Part shown: positions 1 through 5,610 of the stretch, one piece after another
How the letters are laid out: the number at the start of each line of letters is the position of its first letter
Position numbering within the stretch: position 1 is the first letter of the stretch
Origin: Planctomycetota bacterium
GTDB lineage: Bacteria; Planctomycetota; Phycisphaerae; Phycisphaerales; SM1A02
Direction: 5' to 3'
Length of the DNA stretch: 5,610 nt
NCBI GenBank assembly: GCA_027295365.1
Contig: JAPULD010000490.1
Coordinates: 1 to 5,610, forward strand
Translations under genes and position numbers: made by a program
The notes under the pieces: model-generated
The model's database searches: none
Seen by the model: only the letters and a program-made list of their open reading frames with translations
What the model was told of the DNA's origin: nothing

Positions 1-624
1 ACTCAGCTTCGTCAGGATCAAGAGGTAGACGATCGACAAGGGCACCAGCACCAGGCTGAGCAGGGCATTGAAGTAGAACAGCCCGAGACCCGTCACCACC
101 ATCAGAATCGTGGAACGGATGGATTGCATGACCCAGACGAAGCAGCGATTCATCAATTGGGGTCCCAGTTCGGCACAGAACCTCAACAGGTTGGAGGGCG
201 TCTGATTCTCCGCCGTCATCATCCAATAGGCCGGTTTCTCGGATTGCAGCAAACGCAAAGCCCGCATGGAGCAGAAATGCTGGTATCGGGCCGCGGTGTT
301 GCGGGAGGTTTTTCGGGTGTACCAGAACGCGACGGCGCCTGCGAAACCCACGAAAAAGAAACCCACGCCCAGCCACACCAAGTTCGAGGGGACATTCGGG
401 TCCAGAGGAGTCAAGCCGAACGGCAACGCGATCGTTTCGCTCTGGCTGATGGCCTGCGCCGTCTTGAGCACGCCCCCGATCACCATCCCGGCCAGGACGA
501 TCGCCATCACATCAAGAATCACGATCAGCAACGACGACCAGCGATAGCGCCATACCGCGTCCTCGTACAACCGGAGAAGGACGCGAAACGTGTGTTTGAG
601 TTCCTGGAGAAAAGAGTTCAGCAT
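1..624 (-). CDS. Membrane protein, probable ABC exporter transmembrane domain (partial, C-terminus off the left edge)
   Basis: An open frame runs from the ATG at 622-624 to the window edge, 208 codons without a stop. The only upstream frame is short and closed by a TAG at 658-660, so this ATG is the likely start, though no Shine-Dalgarno sequence precedes it. The protein begins with a short amphipathic, basic stretch (residues 1-30). Hydrophobic segments follow at about 31-54, 82-102, and a closely spaced pair at about 169-188 and 188-205. Between the second and third lies a polar arm of about 65 residues. Two spans, a long cytoplasmic arm, then a tight pair of spans is the layout of the type I ABC exporter transmembrane domain, where a nucleotide-binding domain normally follows in the same chain or a neighbouring gene. 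No Walker motifs can be seen because the gene is cut off. The substrate is unknown. It lies 121 bases after the hydrolase gene and could be transcribed separately. Another polytopic membrane protein is possible. Confidence 0.6.
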   Translation of the reverse strand, partial: MLNSFLQELKHTFRVLLRLYEDAVWRYRWSSLLIVILDVMAIVLAGMVIGGVLKTAQAISQSETIALPFGLTPLDPNVPSNLVWLGVGFFFVGFAGAVAFWYTRKTSRNTAARYQHFCSMRALRLLQSEKPAYWMMTAENQTPSNLLRFCAELGPQLMNRCFVWVMQSIRSTILMVVTGLGLFYFNALLSLVLVPLSIVYLLILTKLS

Positions 625-745
625 GGCGATGATCGTCGATGAAAGAAGGGGGCGATTCTATAGCGGTGCGATGGGATTCGCGATGAACATGCAGGCACCG
701 GACAGACCTGATCCGTTATTCGGGGAATCCTGGCTATCAGGAGTG

Positions 746-1630
746 TCAGGGGTTTCCGGGGTTTCCGGGGTTTCCGGGGTTTCCGGGGGTGAGGCTGAAT
801 TGGCCGGCTCGCTTCGCATCAGGCTTGACTCTCACCACCGGATCACCCGGTTCGTGGTCGATGACGATCCGCCACCCCCGGAAGCTTGCCTCATCGAGAA
901 GTTTGCGTTTGGAGAGCATGTTGGTGTAAGGCTCCATGTCGTAGCCGATCGAGAAGGCGAGACCGACGTGGTTGATGGTGGGAAGCACATCGCCCGGGAA
1001 GACCACGACGCCATCCTTGTCCTCGAACCGGATCGCCTGCTGGCCCCAGGTGTGTCCCGGCATGGGCCAGACGTTGATTCCCGCACCCTCAAATATCTCC
1101 GCTTCGCCATCGTGAAGCACCACCTGATCGGCGATGGGTTTCAGGTGGCTTTCCAGGTACGTCTTGTTCATGGTGGACTTGTTGGCCAGGGCGTCCTCCC
1201 ATTCCTTCTTCTGCACGTGAACCTTGGCCTTCGGGAACACCGGGACCGGCTCACCTTCGTCGTTCAACGTCGTCAAACCCGCAGCGTGATCGAAATGCAA
1301 ATGCGTGACCACCACGTGATCGATGGTCTCGGGAGCGATGTCGATCTCATGGAGCGCATCGGCGACGCATCTTTTTTGAATGTCGTAAAAGCCACGCTCC
1401 TTGTCTGTCCACTTATCGCCAAACCCAGTCTCGATAAGGATACGAGAGCCGGATTTACTTCCGGGGGTGTCTTCGAGCAGGAGGCAGTTGGTCTCCAGGC
1501 CGATGCGGTTCTGTTCATCCGGCGCAGCGAGCTTGGACCACATGGGTTTGGGAACGACGCCAAACATGCCGCCCCCGTCCAGTCGAAGGGTTCCCGCGCG
1601 GAGGAGTTGCCAGTGGTATTGGTGGGTCAT
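746..1630 (-). CDS. MBL-fold metallo-hydrolase, YtnP-like (possible lactonase)
   Basis: This is a 294-residue zinc-dependent hydrolase of the metallo-beta-lactamase superfamily. The complete set of expected dinuclear metal ligands is visible: HLHFDH gives H110, H112, D114 and H115, PGHT gives H193, FPGD gives D214, and IDHEP gives H259. The N-terminal motif around residues 18-31 (DGGGMFGVVPKPMW) is characteristic of the YtnP/AHL-lactonase-like branch, whose characterised members open lactone rings, including quorum-sensing signals. The actual substrate here cannot be read from sequence; arylesterase or phosphotriesterase-type activity is an alternative. No signal peptide or membrane segment is seen, so it is probably cytoplasmic. 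The start is the first ATG and leaves the conserved N-terminus intact; no Shine-Dalgarno sequence precedes it. It begins 25 bases after the stop of the sugar-nucleotide dehydrogenase gene, so the two are probably co-transcribed. After the fold ends near residue 270, a basic linker leads to four exact Gly-Asn-Pro repeats up to the stop, a tail not needed for the enzyme fold. Confidence 0.88.
   Translation of the reverse strand: MTHQYHWQLLRAGTLRLDGGGMFGVVPKPMWSKLAAPDEQNRIGLETNCLLLEDTPGSKSGSRILIETGFGDKWTDKERGFYDIQKRCVADALHEIDIAPETIDHVVVTHLHFDHAAGLTTLNDEGEPVPVFPKAKVHVQKKEWEDALANKSTMNKTYLESHLKPIADQVVLHDGEAEIFEGAGINVWPMPGHTWGQQAIRFEDKDGVVVFPGDVLPTINHVGLAFSIGYDMEPYTNMLSKRKLLDEASFRGWRIVIDHEPGDPVVRVKPDAKRAGQFSLTPGNPGNPGNPGNP
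749..784 (-). repeat. 9-bp tandem repeat, four perfect copies, coding for Gly-Asn-Pro
   Basis: The plus-strand unit ggggtttcc occurs four times head to tail (749-757, 758-766, 767-775, 776-784). On the minus strand each unit reads GGA AAC CCC, so the hydrolase gains a (GNP)4 tail. All four copies use the same codons, which points to replication slippage or recent duplication. Two decayed units follow beyond the gene end: 740-748 matches the unit at 6 of 9 positions and 731-739 at 5 of 9. The stop codon TGA (746-748) falls where intact units have GGA. Confidence 0.95.
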
Positions 1631-1655
1631 GCCCGGATTGTAGTCGACGCATTAA

Positions 1656-2981
1656 TCAGGCTTTGATCATTGGGGCGAGAATATGTTCAATCCCCGCCAT
1701 CGCATTCCGCGTGTCCACCAACAGCTTCGCGTGTTTCCCGATCAACTCATAATCGATTGCATCGTGGTTCGTGACGATCAGCACGGCGTCGTGGGCTTCA
1801 ATGTTCTCTTTCGTCAGATCCAGTGAATCGAGTTTGATGTCGTACTTGCGCATCCCCGGGAAGTGGGGCATGTGGGGGTCGTGGTAGTTGACGAACGCGC
1901 CGGCATCCTTCAGCAGTTCGATGATCTCAGCCGCGGGACTCTCGCGGATGTCGTCGACGTTGGGCTTGTAGGCGATGCCGATGATCAGCACCTTCGCCCC
2001 CTTGAGCGTCTGTTCCCGTTCGTTGAGGGCCGCAGACAGGCGGCGGATCACGTAGCGGGGCATGGTGGCGTTGATCTCGCCTGCCAGTTCGATGAACTTC
2101 GTCTGCCGTCCGATCTCCCGGGCTTTCCACGAAAGGTAGAAGGGGTCGATGGGGATGCAGTGGCCCCCCAGCCCGGGACCGGGGTAAAAAGGCATGAAGC
2201 CGAATGGCTTGGTCGAAGCGGCTTCGATGACCTGCCACACATCAATATCCATCTCGGTGAACAGCACTTTCAATTCATTGACCAGAGCGATGTTCACGGC
2301 TCTGAAAATGTTCTCCAGCAACTTCGCCGCTTCGGCGATTTCTGCAGTCTCCACCCGGTGCACCTGGACGACGACGTTCTGGTAGAGCAGCGTGGCGAGT
2401 TCGCCACTGGCCTCGTCGATGCCCCCCACGAGTTTAGGGATGGTGGGCATGGTGGCATCGGAGCTCCCCGGGTCTTCGCGTTCGGGGCTGTAGGCGAGGA
2501 AGAAATCGGTGCCGCACTTCAGGCCTCCCGCTTCGAGAATGGGCTTCATCTCGTCGCGAGTCGTTCCCGGATAGGTGGTCGATTCGAGAACGACCAGCTG
2601 GCCGGGGCGAAGGGTCTTGGCCACAAGTCGGGTCGAGTCGAGCACGTAGCTCAGGTCGGGCTCGCGATGAGACCCCAGGGGGGTCGGAACGCACAAGAGC
2701 AGGGCGTCGGCTTCGCCCAGCCGCCTCGGGTCGGTGGTGGCCTCGAAGCGATCAGATGCCATCAGCGTCTGCGTCATCTGGTTACCCAGATGCTTGACGT
2801 AGTTTTCGCCCCTCTTGAGCATCTCGATCTTGGCGTCGTCGATGTCGTAGCCCAGAACCCGATAGCCCGCCTCGTGGAGGGCGTGGACGATGGGCAATCC
2901 GACATAGCCCAACCCGATGACGGCCACGTTCGCTTCGCGGCTCTCCAGTCGTTGCTTCAATGCTTGCTGGCTTGAGGTCAT
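1656..2981 (-). CDS. wbpA: UDP-N-acetyl-D-glucosamine 6-dehydrogenase family (nucleotide sugar dehydrogenase)
   Basis: This 441-residue protein belongs to the UDP-glucose/GDP-mannose dehydrogenase family, which oxidises the C6 hydroxyl of a nucleotide sugar to a carboxylate in two NAD-dependent steps. Seen in the sequence: the N-terminal Rossmann motif GLGYVG (residues 23-28), the acidic end of the following strand at D46/D48, the conserved segments CVPTPL (97-102) and ESTTYPGTT (133-141), SPERED (165-170), the central helix with AKLLEN (219-224), and the catalytic cysteine C275 in GPGLGGHCIPIDP. A C-terminal UDP-binding domain follows, with AYKPNVDDIRESP (337-349). The EPDLSYV and PGTT/SPERED signatures place it with WbpA-like UDP-GlcNAc dehydrogenases rather than UDP-glucose dehydrogenase, so the product is probably UDP-GlcNAcA for surface polysaccharide; UDP-ManNAc or UDP-GalNAc remain possible substrates. 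Length is typical and the enzyme should be cytoplasmic. The start ATG has an AGGA six bases upstream. It is the first gene after a 240-base gap and probably leads a unit with the hydrolase. Confidence 0.93.
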   Translation of the reverse strand: MTSSQQALKQRLESREANVAVIGLGYVGLPIVHALHEAGYRVLGYDIDDAKIEMLKRGENYVKHLGNQMTQTLMASDRFEATTDPRRLGEADALLLCVPTPLGSHREPDLSYVLDSTRLVAKTLRPGQLVVLESTTYPGTTRDEMKPILEAGGLKCGTDFFLAYSPEREDPGSSDATMPTIPKLVGGIDEASGELATLLYQNVVVQVHRVETAEIAEAAKLLENIFRAVNIALVNELKVLFTEMDIDVWQVIEAASTKPFGFMPFYPGPGLGGHCIPIDPFYLSWKAREIGRQTKFIELAGEINATMPRYVIRRLSAALNEREQTLKGAKVLIIGIAYKPNVDDIRESPAAEIIELLKDAGAFVNYHDPHMPHFPGMRKYDIKLDSLDLTKENIEAHDAVLIVTNHDAIDYELIGKHAKLLVDTRNAMAGIEHILAPMIKA

Positions 2982-2987
2982 GGCGCT

Positions 2988-2991
2988 TCCT
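2988..2991 (-). promoter_or_regulatory. Ribosome binding site of the nucleotide sugar dehydrogenase gene
   Basis: The minus strand reads AGGA followed by six bases and then the ATG at 2979-2981. Spacing and sequence suit a Shine-Dalgarno site and support that start. It is the only clear one among the five genes in the window. Confidence 0.55.
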
Positions 2992-3109
2992 GGGCAGGAG
3001 GTTAATTAGGCAATTCTCTATTCAACCTATGTTGACTTGTTGATTGATGCAATCGGCCCATCAGGATCGCCTTCGATACGAATCAAAGAGTATTCCGGTT
3101 CGGATTTCA

Positions 3110-3123
3110 GGCCATGAATGGCC
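3110..3123. repeat. Small inverted repeat (6-bp arms, 2-base spacer)
   Basis: ggccat and atggcc are exact reverse complements separated by two bases. It lies four bases from the 11-bp inverted repeat, on the dehydrogenase-gene side. On a leftward transcript the two would form adjacent stems. No function is assigned. Confidence 0.6.
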
Positions 3124-3127
3124 CTCA

Positions 3128-3152
3128 CGGATCGAATGTCTCATTCGATCCG
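3128..3152. repeat. Perfect 11-bp inverted repeat with 3-base loop in the intergenic region
   Basis: The arms 3128-3138 (cggatcgaatg) and 3142-3152 (cattcgatccg) are exact reverse complements around the loop tct. It starts 69 bases after the E2 stop codon and ends 146 bases before the dehydrogenase start. There is no T-run after the stem on either strand, so it is not a textbook intrinsic terminator. It could act as an mRNA 3'-end hairpin after the E2 gene or as a binding site for a dimeric regulator of the dehydrogenase gene; the sequence does not decide. Confidence 0.85.
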
Positions 3153-3221
3153 AGTCAAGCATTGACGCTATCCAAGACCTATCACGTGTGATTTGATCAT
3201 GAAGAGATATTCTCCCAAGCA

Positions 3222-4577
3222 TCACGCGCCGACAATCTGCTCCGGGTTCTCCAGCAACTGGGCAATCGTGTTGAGGAACCGCGTCCCTTCGGCGCCGTCC
3301 ACCACGCGATGATCGCAACTCAGGCTCAGGGGCAGCATCAGTCCGGCGTAGAACGTGCCGTTCTTCGTCATGACCCGCTCCTTGGCCCGGCCCGCGGCCA
3401 GGATGGCGACTTCGGGGTAGTTGATGATGGGCGTGGCGAACATGCCCCCATAACTGCCCACATTGGAGATCGTGAACGTCCCGCCCGAAAGCTTTTCACG
3501 CTCGATGGAACGATCTCGGGAGCCGGCCGCGATCGCCCCGATGGCTTCGCTCATCTGCACGATACTCAGCCGATCCGCTTTCTCGATGACCGGCACCATC
3601 AGCCCATGGTCCGTATCGACCGCGACGCCTAGGTTGATCACGCCCTTGAGGTGTATCTCGTTCTTGGTGTCATCGACGTTCGCATTGAGGGCGGGATGCA
3701 TCCGAAGAGCCCGGCAGCAGGCGGTCATAATGAAGGGCAGCAGGCTGATTTTTTGTCCCAGCACTCGGGCATATTCAAGACGCTTGGCATTCAGGGCCGT
3801 CACATCGACCTCGTCACAGACCGTAAAATGCACGGCGGTCTTGACCGAGTGTTCCAGGGCCTGGGCGATCTTCCTTCGGATGCCTCGGATGGGGATGACC
3901 TGGCTGGTGCCATCCTCCGTGACGAGCACCGGCTCGATCGGCAAGGCCACCGGGGCGGTGAGCACATGCGGAATGGATGGCCGAACCGCGATCGCCGGGA
4001 CAATGCCTCCGGTCGAGGTCGAAATGAAGGCTTGCACGTCGGTGGCGGTGACACGTCCGCCTCGTCCGTTGCCCGGAACTCGATTGATGTCGATCCCGGC
4101 CTCCTTGGCGATGCGACGGACCGCCGGAGTGGCGAGGGCCTTGGTCGCGGTGGCGGGACCGTTGGATTCGTGTTCGCGCCGGGTGAATTGCTCAGGAATG
4201 GAGACGGCGGCCCCGACGGAGCCGACCACGGTGCCGGCATCCTCGCGCTCTTCTGATTTCGATTCGATTGCGCTGGTTGAGTTGCCGTTCTCGGCTGGTG
4301 TGGTGGAGGCTTCGCCGATCTTGTAATTCACGAGAATGTCGCCCACGTTGACGATGTCGCCTTCGCTGTGGCCGCCCAGATCCATGACCACGCCAGTCCA
4401 GGGACTGGGAACCTCGACGAGGGCCTTGTCCGTTTCCATCTCGGCCAGCGTCTGGTGTTCCTCGACCCGTTGCCCAGGGTTGACCTTCCACTTGATCAAC
4501 TCCGCCTCATGAACACCCTCGCCCAGGTCAGGCAGAAGAAAGTGCGATTTATCCGCAGGTTGTTTTAAGCCGGCCAT
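3222..4577 (-). CDS. pdhC: Dihydrolipoamide acyltransferase, E2 of a 2-oxo acid (probably pyruvate) dehydrogenase complex
   Basis: The 451-residue protein forms the core of the complex and moves the acyl group from E1 to coenzyme A through a lipoyl arm. Domains in order: one lipoyl domain at about 11-88 with the lipoylated lysine K51 in EMETDKA; a linker of about 60 residues rich in Ser, Glu and Thr; a peripheral subunit-binding domain at about 148-184 (ATPAVRRIAKEAGIDINRVPG, continuing into GRGGRVTATDV); a second Ala/Pro/Val-rich linker; and the catalytic domain from about 226 to the end. The active-site signature HRVVDG is present, giving H423 and D427. Everything needed for activity is intact. 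The gene follows E1 beta after 42 bases, so the two are probably translated from one mRNA. Only a weak GGA lies before the ATG. Branched-chain or acetoin dehydrogenase E2 are alternatives, since these subunits share all motifs; the E1 beta neighbour leans towards pyruvate. No E3 gene follows it. Confidence 0.93.
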   Translation of the reverse strand: MAGLKQPADKSHFLLPDLGEGVHEAELIKWKVNPGQRVEEHQTLAEMETDKALVEVPSPWTGVVMDLGGHSEGDIVNVGDILVNYKIGEASTTPAENGNSTSAIESKSEEREDAGTVVGSVGAAVSIPEQFTRREHESNGPATATKALATPAVRRIAKEAGIDINRVPGNGRGGRVTATDVQAFISTSTGGIVPAIAVRPSIPHVLTAPVALPIEPVLVTEDGTSQVIPIRGIRRKIAQALEHSVKTAVHFTVCDEVDVTALNAKRLEYARVLGQKISLLPFIMTACCRALRMHPALNANVDDTKNEIHLKGVINLGVAVDTDHGLMVPVIEKADRLSIVQMSEAIGAIAAGSRDRSIEREKLSGGTFTISNVGSYGGMFATPIINYPEVAILAAGRAKERVMTKNGTFYAGLMLPLSLSCDHRVVDGAEGTRFLNTIAQLLENPEQIVGA

Positions 4578-4619
4578 AGTTTGAATCCGTTCTATTTGAC
4601 GATCTCATTGTAAACGTAT

Positions 4620-5594
4620 TCAATACGCTGCGATTTCTTCAAGGGCCTTGCCGATGCGAACCGTATCGGGGAGGTATTCGAGTTCGAGTTTGTAGTAGGG
4701 CATGACGGTGTCAAAGCCCGCGACGCGCTGGACCGGGGCTTCAAGGTACAAGAAGCAGTGCTCCTGGATCTGCGCCGATATCTCGGCGCCGAAGCCGGCC
4801 GTCAACGGGGCCTCGTGCACGACCACGCATCGCCCGGTCTTGCGCACGGACTCGATGATGGTCTCGGCGTCGAACGGATAGATGGAGCGCAGGTCGATGA
4901 GTTCGACGGAGATGTCCTCGGGCAGCTCGTCAAGCGCTTCGAGGCACTGGAACAGGGAGGCTCCCCATGTCACAACAGTCAGGTTGGTGCCCTCGCTGAC
5001 AACCTTGGCCTTGCCGATCTCGATGGTGTACTCGTCCTCGGGCACCTCCTCGCGGAAGGAGCGATAGACGCGCTTGGGCTCGAAGAACACGACGGGATCG
5101 GGATCGCGTATGGCGGAGATGAGCAGGCCCTTGGCGTCGTAGGGCGTGGCGGGCATGACCACCTTGAGCCCGGGATGGTGGGCGTAGATCGCCTCGGGCG
5201 AGTCGGAGTGAAGCTCGGGCGCGTGGATGCCCCCTCCGACGGGCACACGGACGGTGAGCGGAACAGTGAGAGCGCCCCGCGTGCGGGTCCGGAAGCGTGC
5301 GGCGTGGTTGACGAGCTGGTCGTACGCCGGGCCCAGGAAGCCCTCGAACTGGATCTCGGGGATCGGTTTCATGCCGGCCATGGCGAGCCCGACCGAGAAG
5401 CCCATGATGCCGGACTCGGACAGCGGCGTGTCGATCACGCGGTCGTCGCCGAAGCGTTTCTGGAGTCCATCGGTGACGCGGAACACGCCGCCGTTGATCC
5501 CGATGTCTTCGCCGAGCAGGACGATGCTGTCGTCCGCTTCCATCTCCTGTGCGAGCGCGAGGTTGATTGACTGTACGAGTGTCAGGTTGGCCAT
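4620..5594 (-). CDS. pdhB: 2-oxo acid dehydrogenase E1 component, beta subunit (probably pyruvate dehydrogenase)
   Basis: This 324-residue protein is the beta subunit of a heterotetrameric, thiamine-diphosphate-dependent E1, which decarboxylates the 2-oxo acid and passes the acyl group to the E2 lipoyl arm. The N-terminal pyrimidine-binding half carries LLGEDIG (27-32), TPLSESGI (56-63, with E60 expected near the cofactor), QFEGF (82-86) and the HSDSPEA segment (129-135) with the conserved active-site histidine H129. A GGGIHAPELHS stretch and ATPYDAKGLLISAIRDPDPVVFFEPK follow, the pattern seen in Bacillus-type PdhB. The C-terminal transketolase-like domain spans about 200-324, with DLRSIYPFD and VVVHEAP. 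Length is the family norm and no key residue is missing. The visible 16 bases before the ATG hold only a weak GGA. The E1 alpha gene is not in the window; in operons of this type it usually lies directly upstream, which here is past the right edge. Branched-chain E1 beta is the main alternative. Confidence 0.94.
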   Translation of the reverse strand: MANLTLVQSINLALAQEMEADDSIVLLGEDIGINGGVFRVTDGLQKRFGDDRVIDTPLSESGIMGFSVGLAMAGMKPIPEIQFEGFLGPAYDQLVNHAARFRTRTRGALTVPLTVRVPVGGGIHAPELHSDSPEAIYAHHPGLKVVMPATPYDAKGLLISAIRDPDPVVFFEPKRVYRSFREEVPEDEYTIEIGKAKVVSEGTNLTVVTWGASLFQCLEALDELPEDISVELIDLRSIYPFDAETIIESVRKTGRCVVVHEAPLTAGFGAEISAQIQEHCFLYLEAPVQRVAGFDTVMPYYKLELEYLPDTVRIGKALEEIAAY

Positions 5595-5610
5595 GGTGGT
5601 TGTCCGTTGC

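Noticed and set aside
124..642. Plus-strand open frames near the left edge
   Set aside because: The minus-strand frame here encodes clear hydrophobic spans, whereas the plus-strand products are polar, His/Arg/Gln-rich and unlike a known protein.
657..662. TATAGA on the minus strand as a -10 box for the gene starting at 624
   Set aside because: No acceptable -35 hexamer lies 16-18 bases upstream; the best candidate (TTCATC) is 19 away, so the call rests on one short match.
728..742. Possible terminator after the hydrolase gene (tcctg/cagga stem, 5-base loop)
   Set aside because: The stem is only 5 bp and is followed by just two T residues on the transcript strand, too weak to call.
590..1666. 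Long plus-strand open frame opposite the hydrolase gene, with a Ser-Gly-Val repeat
   Set aside because: It is the antisense shadow of a gene with a complete catalytic motif set; its repeat is just the 9-bp DNA repeat read on the other strand.
1863..2975. 370-codon plus-strand open frame
   Set aside because: It lies wholly opposite the well-conserved nucleotide sugar dehydrogenase and shows no recognisable domain.
3024..3052. TTGCAT and TAGGTT, 17 bases apart, as a promoter for the dehydrogenase gene
   Set aside because: Each box matches the sigma-70 consensus at only three of six positions, which is expected by chance.
3061..3318. 85-codon minus-strand open frame spanning the intergenic region
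   Set aside because: It starts inside the E2 gene in another frame, is Arg/Ser-rich and has no recognisable features.
4758..5570. 270-codon plus-strand open frame
   Set aside because: Antisense to the E1 beta gene; its composition reflects complementary codons of a GC-rich gene.

Overview
The window holds five protein-coding genes, all on the minus strand and read from high to low coordinates, with little space between them. Four are complete and one runs off the left edge. No RNA gene, insertion sequence, CRISPR array or attachment site was seen. The DNA is moderately GC-rich, and only one of the five genes has a clear Shine-Dalgarno sequence. Gene content and style would fit a planctomycete-like or related Gram-negative-type bacterium. 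That is inference from general protein character; no marker gene is present to fix the taxonomy.

Right part (3222-5594): two genes of a 2-oxo acid dehydrogenase complex, E1 beta followed 42 bases later by the E2 acyltransferase. The E1 beta resembles the Gram-positive-type pyruvate dehydrogenase PdhB, so pyruvate is the likely substrate, although a branched-chain 2-oxo acid cannot be excluded. The E1 alpha partner is not in the window and would be expected just beyond the right edge.

Middle (2982-3221): a 240-base intergenic stretch with several inverted repeats, the best being a perfect 11-bp stem with a 3-base loop. It separates the dehydrogenase-complex genes from the genes to the left and is the natural place for a transcript boundary.

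Left part (1-2981): a UDP-N-acetylglucosamine 6-dehydrogenase-like enzyme (WbpA family, cell-surface polysaccharide precursor), then 25 bases later a complete metallo-beta-lactamase-fold hydrolase resembling the lactonase YtnP. The hydrolase ends in four identical Gly-Asn-Pro repeats encoded by a 9-bp tandem repeat. After a further 121 bases comes the first 208 codons of a multi-membrane-span protein that looks like the transmembrane domain of an ABC exporter. The sugar dehydrogenase and a possible exporter together would suit envelope or polysaccharide work, but the link is only by position.

I see no convincing sign of a wholly new system. The most distinctive local features are the slippage-type repeat at the end of the hydrolase gene, whose stop codon lies inside a decayed repeat copy, and the inverted-repeat cluster between the two gene groups.
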